Source of the DNA: an uncultured Clostridium sp.
GTDB taxonomy: Bacteria; Bacillota; Clostridia; TANB77; CAG-508
Length of the DNA stretch: 35,643 bases
Direction of reading: 5' to 3'
Assembly (NCBI GenBank): GCA_900555075.1
Contig: USJO01000010.1
Span: 1 to 35,643 of the forward strand
The notes under the pieces are model-generated. The model was not told the DNA's origin. It searched no databases and saw only the letters and a list, made by a program, of their open reading frames with translations. Shown piece after piece: positions 24,905-33,646 of the stretch; positions within the stretch are counted from its first letter, which is position 1; every line of letters starts with the position of its first letter. Position numbers and translations under genes: made by a program.

Positions 24905-27319
24905 TTAGATATCTTTATATTGTCTATACTTAATAAATCCAAAAGCTCCTATTACTACAATTACTATTATTGGTATTATGTATGTTTCTCCTCCTGTACT
25001 TGCTATTTTACCATCCTTTGTTGTGTTATCTTTTGTAATATTATTTGAGTTTACATCTGTGTTTTTATTTTTTATCTGAATGATATTGATACTATCATTT
25101 GCATTTTCGTTTGTAACATCTTTGTTAGCATCGTTGTTACCATTGTTGTTTGTATCTTTTGCTCTAACTTCTATTGGAAGTGTTGCTGTTACTGTTTTTC
25201 CATCTTCAGTATATGAAATTGTTATTGTTGAGTTGCTTGTTGAAAGTTCTGTTATTGGGAAACAGTTGTAATTGTTTATCACTTTACTGCTTCCATCACT
25301 GTATATTGCTGTTACCTCCATTCCAGTTTTATTGAATTTTTCTCCTTCTATATATTTTACTTTATCTGGATTTTTAGTTACTTCTATTTTTACTAATGTT
25401 TTTGCTGGTACTACTTTTGGGGTTACAGTTATATTTAAATTTGCTGTTTTGCCCTCATATTTAACCGTTATTAAGGTTGTAGTAGTCGTTAATGCCTCTG
25501 TTGGTGTGTATGTATAATTTGTTACTATTTCTTGTGAATTATCACTATATGTTGCTGTTACTTCCATGCCTGTTGGGTCAAATACTTCACCTTCTGTATA
25601 CGTTGTTTTTGTTGGAGTTTTTGTTATTTCTATTTTTTCCAATGTCTTTGCTGGTGGTTCTTCTGGGGTTACAGTTATATTTAAATTTGCCGTTTTGCCC
25701 TTATATTTTACTGTTATTGATGTTGTAGTAGTCGTTAATGCCTCTTTTGGTGTATATGTATAATCTGTTACTATTTCTTGTGAATTATCACTATATGTTG
25801 CTGTTACTTCCATGCCTGTTGGGTCAAATACTTCACCTTCTGTATACGTTGTTTTTGTTGGAGTTTTTGTTATTTCTATTTTAGTTACTGCCTTTACCGC
25901 TCCTTCATGGAATTTGCAATCTTCACATGAGCATCCAATACAAAATACTGCATCACAATCATTGCATCCACAATTACACTCTGAAAAATCTTTAAAGCAT
26001 GGCATTCCCTCTCCGTAGTCAGTATCTTTACCAGAAACTCCTAAATCTATAGCATAATAACATAAAGCATCATATACTTCATCTGCTGTAAACTCTTTTT
26101 CATAGCTTTTTATTGTTGCTGCCGCTGCTGCAATATGTGGACAAGCATGTGAAGTCCCATCAGCTATACAACATTGTTCTGAACCAGTTGGTAATAATAC
26201 CAAAATGTCTTTTCCTGGTGCAGCAAAATCGACCATTGAACCATAATTTGAAAAGCTTGTATATGTCAAGTCATTTTTTTCTGAATTTTTTGCTTCTAAA
26301 TACGTTTCTCCTATTATTTGTCCATTTTCTCTTCCTATTTTATTTGTTTGAAGTGCAGCTACTCCCATAACATTAGGGTAAGATGCTGGATATATGTTTT
26401 CTCCATTTATTCTATTTCCGTTTTCATCTCCATTTCCGACAGCAGCTACTACTACTATACCTTTGTCATTTGCTTCTTGGAATATTCTTTTCATTTCTAC
26501 AGTAGATGTGCCAGTCCAACCTAAACTTAGATTTATTACATCAACATTTTGATCTATTGCATACCTCATAGCATCATATACATATGCAAGAGATGTAGTT
26601 CCTTCATCATCTTCTGCCTTTATTGGTAATATTTTAACATTACTTGGTGTGCAATCTAAAATGATACCTCCTGTGTGAGTTCCATGTCCATATAAAGCTC
26701 CATCAACAGTTTCAGCTCTATCAGTTATATCTGTAGAGTTTTGTGCAACATTTTTGTATCTATTATCTATTCTATCTCTTAAATTATTTTGATTAAAGCT
26801 TGAATTTGTCAAATCAAACCCAGTATCTATTACAGCTACTACAATGTCTTCTTTTGTTGTATTACTATTTATTTTAGATTGAGTTTCGTTTAAACCCATT
26901 GTATAAACTCCCCAAGATTCTGTTTGTCTTCCTCCCATATCATATGTCATTGTCATTGTCTTGGCCACTTCTTGTAACTTAATATTTGCATCTATTTCAA
27001 CACTTTTAATATCTTTATTGTTTACAAACTTTTCATATGCATTTTTAGTATCTTCCTCGGTCTCATATTTTATTACATATTTCCCAGTTGGTAATTTGTT
27101 TACACTTTTTGAGTTAAATGTTTCTTTTAGTTCTATATCAGTTTTTACTATTAGCCTTTTTGATGAAAAATCTCTTTGGATTATTTTATCATTATTGGCT
27201 GTTATCTGCATATTGGTATTTCTACTACTTGCAAACCATATAGTTCCTCCTGCAAGTAATCCTACAATTATTACAACTAATATTGCTAGTTTGATTTGTT
27301 TTTTCTTTTTCTGAATCAC
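24905..27319 (-). CDS. Wall-anchored subtilisin-like (S8) protease with Cys-rich insert and Big_3-type repeats
   Basis: 804-residue secreted protease. A membrane signal (8-30) and an inhibitor-like propeptide (about 40-115) precede an S8 domain with catalytic Asp165 (VIDTGFD), His212 (GHGTHTGG), oxyanion Asn297 (GNGDE) and Ser390 (GTSHACPHIA). A Cys-rich strip follows (nine Cys in 441-468). Three Ig-like Big_3-type units span about 479-730, the first two nearly identical. The C-terminus has IASTGGE, a hydrophobic helix and a KYRQYKD tail, a sortase signal resembling the class E LAXTG type. The GTG start has AAAGGAGAGG upstream. The sequence gives no substrate. Confidence 0.92.
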   Translation of the reverse strand: MIQKKKKQIKLAILVVIIVGLLAGGTIWFASSRNTNMQITANNDKIIQRDFSSKRLIVKTDIELKETFNSKSVNKLPTGKYVIKYETEEDTKNAYEKFVNNKDIKSVEIDANIKLQEVAKTMTMTYDMGGRQTESWGVYTMGLNETQSKINSNTTKEDIVVAVIDTGFDLTNSSFNQNNLRDRIDNRYKNVAQNSTDITDRAETVDGALYGHGTHTGGIILDCTPSNVKILPIKAEDDEGTTSLAYVYDAMRYAIDQNVDVINLSLGWTGTSTVEMKRIFQEANDKGIVVVAAVGNGDENGNRINGENIYPASYPNVMGVAALQTNKIGRENGQIIGETYLEAKNSEKNDLTYTSFSNYGSMVDFAAPGKDILVLLPTGSEQCCIADGTSHACPHIAAAAATIKSYEKEFTADEVYDALCYYAIDLGVSGKDTDYGEGMPCFKDFSECNCGCNDCDAVFCIGCSCEDCKFHEGAVKAVTKIEITKTPTKTTYTEGEVFDPTGMEVTATYSDNSQEIVTDYTYTPKEALTTTTTSITVKYKGKTANLNITVTPEEPPAKTLEKIEITKTPTKTTYTEGEVFDPTGMEVTATYSDNSQEIVTNYTYTPTEALTTTTTLITVKYEGKTANLNITVTPKVVPAKTLVKIEVTKNPDKVKYIEGEKFNKTGMEVTAIYSDGSSKVINNYNCFPITELSTSNSTITISYTEDGKTVTATLPIEVRAKDTNNNGNNDANKDVTNENANDSINIIQIKNKNTDVNSNNITKDNTTKDGKIASTGGETYIIPIIVIVVIGAFGFIKYRQYKDI
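25374..25865 (-). repeat. Two tandem 246-bp units encoding Ig-like domains
   Basis: Two units of 82 codons lie head to tail (about 25374-25619 and 25620-25865) inside the subtilisin gene. The stretch 25521-25633 is almost identical to 25767-25879. Near-identity at DNA level implies recent duplication or gene conversion. Confidence 0.88.
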
Positions 27320-27353
27320 TTATATCCTCTCCTTTATATCTTTTCACATATCT

Positions 27354-27381
27354 ATTATGACATATTTCTTCAATTTGTCAA
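27354..27381 (-). promoter_or_regulatory. Sigma-A promoter of the subtilisin gene
   Basis: Minus strand: TTGACA (27376-27381), 16-base spacer, CATAAT (27354-27359), about 35 bases before the GTG start. Confidence 0.65.
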
Positions 27382-27569
27382 TACCTTTTAGTGTTTTTGT
27401 TTTCTTATTTCCCTAAGTCTTAGCTTGTTTTATGTTTTATGACATTTATATGTTATTTTTTTTACTTGTAATATTTTTGTAACACAATTTTAATATAAAT
27501 GTAATATTTTTATGACGAATTTTGTTGTATAATTAGTGTGTACAAATGAATTGAAAAAAGGAGCCACTA

Positions 27570-28685
27570 ATGAACATGGATTTTTTGTTGAAAAAGGAAG
27601 GAATTATTAATACAAAAGAGTTAACTGCTAGTCAAATTAAAACTATATCAAAAGATCTTTCTATAAAGCTTTGTCTTGCTTTCCCAGAACATGACCTGGA
27701 TAGACAAGCTCTATATACTTCTTTTTGCTCTCTAGATATGTTCACAGCTACTATGCCTAAAGACTCTAGTGGTGCTAAGTATGTTGCTAATTCTAATGCA
27801 ATATACTTTAATGAAAATTTGGACTTTGCATCTATTCCAGATGTAGCTATGCATGAGTGTATCCATTTTTTACAGGAAGGTAGATTGTTAAACAAAGACA
27901 ATTTTGTGGGTTTAACTTCCTTCTCTTCTGGATTAGCTCTTAATGAAGCTGCTGTACAGCTTATGGCTTCAGAAGCAAATATGGCTGATATTTCAGAAGA
28001 AAAATATTTTGATATTTCTATAAAAACAATTAGTCCAAATTACTATCCTTTGGAGTGTACTTTAGTAAATGAAATTTCTTATTTCACTGGTACATATCCA
28101 TTATATCATAGTGTTTTGAATAGCAATGATGTCTTCAAAAATACCTTCATCGCAAAATTTAACAAAAGGATATATAATAGGTTTGTAAGGCAGTTAGATA
28201 AATTATTACATACAGAGGATGAGCTTAATTGCTACATAAGTGAATTGGAAAATACCGAGAAAGTTAGCGATATACGAGAATTAAATAATATTATTACTGA
28301 ACAAAAAAATAAAATCACAAGATTATTCTTTAACATTCAAAACTTTATTATTAGAAATTGTTTTTTATGCGAGTTTAATAGCATAAATACTATAGATGAT
28401 TTAAAAGACTTAAAGAAAAAGCTATATGGTTTTAAAAATATTATAGGAACAACAGATGGTTATACTTTTTACAATGATTTTTATTGTGATTTAATGAATG
28501 CTTTAGATAATAAAAAAGAAGAGCTTCTTAAATATGGCGATTTAAGTTTATTCAAGCAAGAATGTACAGCTCTAACAATTGTAGAACAGTCAGTTGAGAC
28601 CTTTAGCTTTATCCGTATGCTTATTAAAAAATTAAAAAAATTGTTCAAACTCAATAGGGGCACAATTAATGATTATGATAATTAG
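27570..28685 (+). CDS. Unrecognised HExxH protein, putative zinc metalloprotease
   Basis: 371 residues without signal peptide or clear membrane helix, probably cytoplasmic. MHECIH gives an HExxH zinc motif (His95, Glu96, His99). Glu126 in LNEAAVQ, 27 residues past His99, could be the third zinc ligand as in gluzincins. ANSNAIYFNENL before the motif could be the edge strand. The C-terminal half (about 200-371) is helical and Lys/Glu-rich with CFLCEF near 271-276, and no family is recognised. AAAAGGAG precedes the ATG; TATAAT at 27529-27534 is a likely -10 without a good -35. It ends in a 4-base overlap with the convergent next gene. Confidence 0.65.
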   Translation: MNMDFLLKKEGIINTKELTASQIKTISKDLSIKLCLAFPEHDLDRQALYTSFCSLDMFTATMPKDSSGAKYVANSNAIYFNENLDFASIPDVAMHECIHFLQEGRLLNKDNFVGLTSFSSGLALNEAAVQLMASEANMADISEEKYFDISIKTISPNYYPLECTLVNEISYFTGTYPLYHSVLNSNDVFKNTFIAKFNKRIYNRFVRQLDKLLHTEDELNCYISELENTEKVSDIRELNNIITEQKNKITRLFFNIQNFIIRNCFLCEFNSINTIDDLKDLKKKLYGFKNIIGTTDGYTFYNDFYCDLMNALDNKKEELLKYGDLSLFKQECTALTIVEQSVETFSFIRMLIKKLKKLFKLNRGTINDYDN

Positions 28686-29497
28686 TAAAGTGGAATAATA
28701 ATTATATCCACTTTACTTGTATAGTTACTATTACCATAGCTATAAATAATGTATAATATGTCATCTGCAATATAGAACTCTGATGCGTTTTTTAGTATAT
28801 ATATATCACTATTTGGGTCTCTTCTATATACATTATATCCTTGATCGACTATAGTTTGTTCTCTTTTAACCTCACTTTGGATTCTTCTATTTATTAACTC
28901 TTGTATATCAGATTGTCTGTTTTCTGGAATTAAATCCATTATTTTAACTGCTTCATTAGTTTGTATATTATAATTATATGTTTTGATAATTGTTCTTTGT
29001 GCGCTACTTCCTTCTTTTAATACACATCTTACAACTAATGAAACAATATTATTGTTGATGGATGTAGTATAATCCATTTTAAAAATTGTATAACTTAAGC
29101 CTCCATTTATTATCTGTGATAGTTTCTTTATAAATACATCATTTAATTCTTTATTAATTTTATTGTCTATTTCTCCATTTATATGTGAATATGGAATATC
29201 TACCCTAATATCATACTTTCCTGATTTTGTTTCTTCAATATGATACAATGTTGATATATACTCATTTCCTTTATTATCAAAAATATCGTTAAATTGTATT
29301 TCTAATTGTTCTACATCTACTTCTCTTTCTGTTGATTTTTGTTTTTCTTTTTTGTTTAATAGTACTAATAATATTAGTGTTGCTAAAATTGCTACTATTG
29401 TTATGCTTACTGCAATTATTAATATTTTTCTATTTTTTACCAAATTAATCACCAATAATATTATACCATTTTTAAATTGATTTTGCAATTTATCCAT
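28682..29497 (-). CDS. Membrane-anchored protein with a DUF4163/RsiV-like extracellular domain
   Basis: One transmembrane helix (about residues 26-47) precedes a roughly 215-residue extracellular region. Its pattern (IRVDIPYSHINGEIDNKINKE..., YNYNIQTNEAVKIMDLI, NASEFYIADDILYIIY) resembles the DUF4163/DUF3298 modules of PdaC and the anti-sigma factor RsiV. There is no deacetylase domain and no neighbouring sigma factor, so the role is open. The ATG at 29497 has a poor ribosome site. A TTG at 29443 preceded by GGTGAT would start at VKNRKILI and may be the true start, giving about 253 residues. Confidence 0.6.
   Translation of the reverse strand: MDKLQNQFKNGIILLVINLVKNRKILIIAVSITIVAILATLILLVLLNKKEKQKSTEREVDVEQLEIQFNDIFDNKGNEYISTLYHIEETKSGKYDIRVDIPYSHINGEIDNKINKELNDVFIKKLSQIINGGLSYTIFKMDYTTSINNNIVSLVVRCVLKEGSSAQRTIIKTYNYNIQTNEAVKIMDLIPENRQSDIQELINRRIQSEVKREQTIVDQGYNVYRRDPNSDIYILKNASEFYIADDILYIIYSYGNSNYTSKVDIIIIPLY
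28684..28717. terminator. Hairpin at the convergent ends of the HExxH and DUF4163-like genes
   Basis: 11-bp stem (28684-28694 with 28707-28717) and a 12-base A/T loop. It overlaps the last codons of the minus-strand gene and has only weak T-tracts, so termination is plausible but not certain. Confidence 0.5.
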
Positions 29498-29596
29498 CTG
29501 TAATGTAAATTTTCATCTTAGAGGAGACTTTTTCTACTTAAAATATATTATGCATTAGATTTTAATTCGCTTCATAAATTTAAAATGGTGATGGGT

Positions 29597-30601
29597 ATGT
29601 TAAATGCTATATTTGTTATTATTGGAACTGTTATAGGTGCAGGTTTTGCTTCTGGAAAAGAAGTTTTCACCTTCTTTAATGTATATGGAGTTGCTGGGCT
29701 TTTGGGACTTATTTTTTCAGAAGCTATGATTGGTCTTATAATTTACAAGAGTTTTTGTATTATTATTAATTACAATGTTTCTTCTTACTCTCAGTTCGTT
29801 AGTAGAATATTTCCTCAATCAAAGTTTTTGAATAATACCTTTTGTAATATTATAAATATATTTTTGCTTATATCTTTTATTGTTATGGTTGCTGGGTTTT
29901 CAGCCTATTTTGCTCAGGAGTTTTATCTACCTTATATTTTTGGCGGAATAATTATATCATTTTTATCTTTTGTTACGTTTTTAAACAATGTTGATGGTTT
30001 GGTAAAGATAAACTTATTTCTTGTCCCTTGCTTGATTTTTATAATACTATTACTTGGTTTTAAAAATTGGATTTGTTTTACAAATTTTAATTTTATTTCA
30101 AGTAAGAATAATTTTAGCTGGTTTATTATGTCTTTATTATATGCAAGTTATAATTTGATAGTTCTACTTCCAATTTTGGTTAGCTTAAAAAAATATATAC
30201 CCACGCAAAAGCACGCAAAAAATGTTGCTTTTCTTACTTTTGTTTTTCTTATTTTAATGACTATAATTCTGTTTTTCTTACTTAATTATTATTTTACAGA
30301 TATTCAGAATATAGAACTTCCGACTATATTCATTGCTGGAAAACTTGGTACTTTTTATCAATATGCTTGTGGTCTATTAATCTTAGGAGCAATATTTACA
30401 ACTGCCATTTCCAATGGTTATAGTTTTTTGGAGAACTTGAATATCTCTCGTAGAAAAGTTTATTGTTTAATGTCTTTTTCTATTTGTTTAATCGCAGTTG
30501 TACTAAGTCATATAGGTTTTAGTACCCTTCTTAATTTATTATATCCTATTTTAGGATTATTGCGGTTTTACACAAATTATATTTATCTTATTTTTTTCTA
30601 A
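29597..30601 (+). CDS. YkvI-like polytopic membrane transporter
   Basis: About 334 residues with roughly ten hydrophobic helices. The N-terminal IGTVIGAGFASGKEVFTFF is typical of YkvI-type proteins, which resemble LeuT-fold amino-acid transporters; the substrate is unknown. The ATG at 29597 is preceded by GGTGATGGGT, better placed than the ATG at 29585. It begins a plus-strand run with the DUF5711-like gene and cvpA, 54 bases apart from the first. The length and C-terminus look complete. Confidence 0.82.
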   Translation: MLNAIFVIIGTVIGAGFASGKEVFTFFNVYGVAGLLGLIFSEAMIGLIIYKSFCIIINYNVSSYSQFVSRIFPQSKFLNNTFCNIINIFLLISFIVMVAGFSAYFAQEFYLPYIFGGIIISFLSFVTFLNNVDGLVKINLFLVPCLIFIILLLGFKNWICFTNFNFISSKNNFSWFIMSLLYASYNLIVLLPILVSLKKYIPTQKHAKNVAFLTFVFLILMTIILFFLLNYYFTDIQNIELPTIFIAGKLGTFYQYACGLLILGAIFTTAISNGYSFLENLNISRRKVYCLMSFSICLIAVVLSHIGFSTLLNLLYPILGLLRFYTNYIYLIFF

Positions 30602-30655
30602 AACACCTTGAAAATTTTGTATTTTATTGATATAAGTATATAGAGGTTTTTTATA

Positions 30656-31780
30656 ATGAATAAAAAGAAAATTTTTATACTAATTTTAATATTTTTACTT
30701 ATAGCTATAGTTGTTACTTTTTCTATATTGTATAGTAAAAATTTAACTGTACGTGTTTTTTTTGATGAATACATTTTTAGAAAAAATATAACTGAAAATA
30801 CATTGCCCAAGATTTCAGCTGATGAAAGTTGTTCTTTTTCTTTTAATGATAACTTAGTGGTTTTAGAAAAAAACGAACTTGCCTTTTATAATAGTTCTGC
30901 AACTAAAATTACATCACTAGATATAGAACTTTCTGAACCAATATTTGTGGCTTGTGGCAAGTATCTTTGCATAGCTGAAAAAAATGGAGATAGAATCTAT
31001 TTAATTTCTAATAGGAATATTATTTGGCAAAAAGATGTTGAAGGTAAAATTACTAATATATCTGTTAATAAAAATGGCTACGTTGTTGCCTCTATATCAG
31101 ATACAACTTATAAAACAATTTGCAAGGTATATAATGAAAGTGGTGTTGAGTTATTTACTACATACCTTTCACAAACTGACATTATAGCTTCTGCAATTTC
31201 CAATGATAATAAGTTTTTGGCTTTAGCTGAAGCTGATTTCTCTGGAATTGCTATCCAGTCTAGTGTAAAAATTATATCTATTGATAAAGCATTGGCAAAT
31301 GATTCTAATACTACTCAGTATAACTACACTGCACCTATGGGGGATCTTATAATAAATATTCAGTATTGTAATAATAATTTAGTATGTTTGTATGATAATC
31401 ACATAGATATTGTTAATGACAATAATATCTATGAGGTTACAAATTTTGAAAACACAAAAATTTTATTTGCAGACATAAATAATAAACTAGTACAAATTGA
31501 AAAACGAAGTACTGGTTTAATATCTTCTGAATTTGAAATACAAATATTAGATATACCTAGCCTTGAAAAGAAAGTATTTTCTTTAGATAAAGAGCCAAAA
31601 TCTCTTGAAGTTTTCGGTAATATAATTGCTGTTAATTTTGGTACTGAGGTTTTGTTTATTAATAACTATGGTTGGCTTATAAAAAAATATACCTCTTCTC
31701 AAGAAATACAATCTATTACTATTTCTAATAATTTAGCTGGTATCATTTATAAAGATAAAATAGAATTTTTGAATTTATAA
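30656..31780 (+). CDS. DUF5711-like membrane-anchored beta-propeller protein
   Basis: A short basic head and one membrane helix (about 6-26) are followed by some 340 extracytoplasmic residues built of repeated beta-strand units, with phrases such as GKITNISVNKNGYVVAS, IIASAISNDNKFLALAEAD and QSITISNNLAGIIY. The repeats suggest a WD40-like propeller as in DUF5711. No catalytic motif is visible. An AGAGG site lies ten bases before the ATG. The cvpA gene follows 12 bases later, so the two are probably co-translated. Function unknown; a scaffold role at the envelope is a guess. Confidence 0.75.
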   Translation: MNKKKIFILILIFLLIAIVVTFSILYSKNLTVRVFFDEYIFRKNITENTLPKISADESCSFSFNDNLVVLEKNELAFYNSSATKITSLDIELSEPIFVACGKYLCIAEKNGDRIYLISNRNIIWQKDVEGKITNISVNKNGYVVASISDTTYKTICKVYNESGVELFTTYLSQTDIIASAISNDNKFLALAEADFSGIAIQSSVKIISIDKALANDSNTTQYNYTAPMGDLIINIQYCNNNLVCLYDNHIDIVNDNNIYEVTNFENTKILFADINNKLVQIEKRSTGLISSEFEIQILDIPSLEKKVFSLDKEPKSLEVFGNIIAVNFGTEVLFINNYGWLIKKYTSSQEIQSITISNNLAGIIYKDKIEFLNL

Positions 31781-31792
31781 GGAGGTGATAAG

Positions 31793-32413
31793 ATGTCTTT
31801 GATTATCGACTTAATTATCATTGCCATTGTTCTGTTGTTTACTTTTTTGGGATATAAAAGAGGACTTATAAAAGTGGCAATAAAACTTTGCACATTTTTT
31901 ATTGCAATTATTGTAGCTTTTATGCTATATAAACCTATAGCAAATATAGTTATTGATAATACCCAAATAGATGAAAAAATTGAAAGTGCCATTACACAAA
32001 AGATTTTACCAGAAGGTGCTTTAGAAAGTGAAAATATTGAGGTTTCCAAAAAATTACCAAGTATTATATTAAAAAATAGCGAAAATACAGTTCAAAGTAT
32101 TTCTAGAGCTTGTAGTACAAAGCTTATTGAAGCAGCATGTTTATTGCTTATCTTCATAATTATAAAAGTCGCCTTAAAATTTGTAACCTTCCTAGCAGAT
32201 TTAATTGCAAAACTACCAATTTTGAAGCAGTTTAATAAATTGGGAGGAACGATTTATGGTGTTTTAGAAGGTTTATTTATTGTATTTGTAGGCTTTGCAG
32301 TTATTTCTCTAATTGCTCCTCTATTGGATTCTTCCATATTAGAAGCTATTAATTCATCAATAGTAGGTTCAATCTGTTATAATAATAATATTTTGTTAAA
32401 AATTATAATGTAA
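31793..32413 (+). CDS. CvpA family membrane protein
   Basis: 206 residues with four hydrophobic helices (about 2-16, 27-48, 102-128, 155-180), including the CvpA-type opening IDLIIIAIVLLFTFLGYKRGL and a GGTIYGVLEGLFIVFVG segment. CvpA was named for colicin V production in E. coli and is tied to envelope integrity; its exact activity is unclear. A near-perfect AAGGAGGTGAT site precedes the ATG. Two hairpins follow the gene, the second a clear terminator. Confidence 0.88.
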   Translation: MSLIIDLIIIAIVLLFTFLGYKRGLIKVAIKLCTFFIAIIVAFMLYKPIANIVIDNTQIDEKIESAITQKILPEGALESENIEVSKKLPSIILKNSENTVQSISRACSTKLIEAACLLLIFIIIKVALKFVTFLADLIAKLPILKQFNKLGGTIYGVLEGLFIVFVGFAVISLIAPLLDSSILEAINSSIVGSICYNNNILLKIIM

Positions 32414-32478
32414 TATAGGAAACTTTTCTTGTTATTGAAGTCAATTCCAAGGAGAACTTTCCTACATAATAAAAAAAC

Positions 32479-32519
32479 AAGACATAAAAATCTAAGATTA
32501 AAAAAGATTTTTATGTCTT
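32479..32519. terminator. Bidirectional intrinsic terminator, cvpA / DUF1290
   Basis: Perfect 15-bp stem AAGACATAAAAATCT (32479-32493) with 32505-32519 and an 11-base loop, flanked by T-runs on both strands. A separate imperfect hairpin (32416-32463) lies between it and the cvpA stop. Confidence 0.92.
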
Positions 32520-32528
32520 ATTATTTTT

Positions 32529-32918
32529 TTATTTGTTTTGCTCGGTAATTTTTGCTGTTTCTTTTACCTTTTTTATTCTGTCGCTCCATTTATCAATATA
32601 GTATCTACGAATAATAGCTAAGTTAGTAAACATCCTTCCCACAAATACAACAATTGCTGCTAAGTAGATATCTACATTTAGCTTTACCCCAAGCCATGTT
32701 AACAGAATTGATAAAATTGCATTTCCAAAGAATCCTGATATAAATATCTTGAAATCAAAATTTCCCTTCAATACAGAGGTTATTCCTCCAAATACTGAAT
32801 CTAGTGCAGCAATTATAGCTATTGCTAAATACCCAGAGTAGGTATATGAAATTACTGGTCCATTTACTCCTATTATTGCACCTAATATGCATCCTATTGC
32901 AATCGCTAAAAATACCAT
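32529..32918 (-). CDS. DUF1290 small basic membrane protein (Sbp-like)
   Basis: 129 residues with four hydrophobic helices. The opening AIAIGCILGAIIG, the SYTYSGYLAIAIIAALDSVFGG block and the C-terminal VVFVGRMFTNLAIIRRYYI are typical of DUF1290/Sbp (YlxU-type) proteins. These genes usually stand beside DUF881 and ftsQ near the division cluster, as here. Function unknown. The start lies two bases from the DUF881 stop, indicating coupling. Confidence 0.9.
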   Translation of the reverse strand: MVFLAIAIGCILGAIIGVNGPVISYTYSGYLAIAIIAALDSVFGGITSVLKGNFDFKIFISGFFGNAILSILLTWLGVKLNVDIYLAAIVVFVGRMFTNLAIIRRYYIDKWSDRIKKVKETAKITEQNK

Positions 32919-32920
32919 TT

Positions 32921-33646
32921 TTATTCCCCCTTAACATATTCAAATTCTAATTTTCTTTCATGACTTGCTATTGTTATATTTGCCTGTCTTTCAACTGTTA
33001 CTTGCTTACCTTCTGATATCTTAGTATCAATATATCCGTAATTTTTCTGTGAAATAGCACTTTCCAAATACATTGTGTTCCCAATTGCTTTTATTGTGTA
33101 TGGTGCTGTTATTCTTTGTCCTTTTACTGTTATGTAATTCTCATCGGTTAAATCGGCTATATAACTATCATAAACTATTCTTTGCTCATTTATTGAAATT
33201 GCTTCTGCTCCTGCATTTTTCAATAGATTCACTAATTCTAATAAATCTTCTGTATTTACTCTATTTGTTGCTGTATTTGACATCTTAATTACTATGCCCT
33301 CTCCTGTTACGCTATTTCTTCCGAGTAAGTCATTTGTTTCTTTAAGCTCTTTTTGTAAAAGCATTGAAGCTTCTTTTCCTTCTATAGCTGCTTCTTCATA
33401 TTCTAATATTTTTTCATTTATTTCTTTTATTTTAATAGCAGTTTCTTCATACTTTGTTTTTAATGATGTCAGCTCTGTTTTTAGCTCACTTTCTCTCATA
33501 ATTTCAAGCTCTGATATATCTGTTTGGCTTATGGTTTTTACCTGCATAAATATTAGCATCGTAAGGATTAAAAACACAAATCCAATTGTTACTGTTACTA
33601 TTATTTTCCCTTTTTTCATAGTTTTATTTTGATGAAATATATTCAT
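32921..33646 (-). CDS. DUF881 family membrane-anchored protein, copy 2
   Basis: A membrane helix (about residues 15-35) and a coiled-coil region (about 45-95) lead to the DUF881 domain, with TGEGIVIKMSNTA, NLLKNAGAEAISINEQRI and APYTIKAIGN. These are the usual blocks of the YlxW/YlxX family, found beside ftsQ in Firmicutes; function unknown. The ATG at 33646 has AAGGAG nine bases upstream. It overlaps the end of the upstream DUF881 copy, which suggests translational coupling. An ATG at 33664 and one at 33619 are alternatives. Confidence 0.88.
   Translation of the reverse strand: MNIFHQNKTMKKGKIIVTVTIGFVFLILTMLIFMQVKTISQTDISELEIMRESELKTELTSLKTKYEETAIKIKEINEKILEYEEAAIEGKEASMLLQKELKETNDLLGRNSVTGEGIVIKMSNTATNRVNTEDLLELVNLLKNAGAEAISINEQRIVYDSYIADLTDENYITVKGQRITAPYTIKAIGNTMYLESAISQKNYGYIDTKISEGKQVTVERQANITIASHERKLEFEYVKGE

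Noticed and set aside
25374..25879. Direct repeats as a CRISPR or mobile-element signal
   Set aside because: The units are in-frame 82-codon Ig-like domains inside one gene, with no spacers or terminal inverted repeats.
30598..30810. Minus-strand frame of 70 codons over the DUF5711-like start
   Set aside because: It overlaps the ribosome site and signal anchor of a better-supported gene and has no family match.
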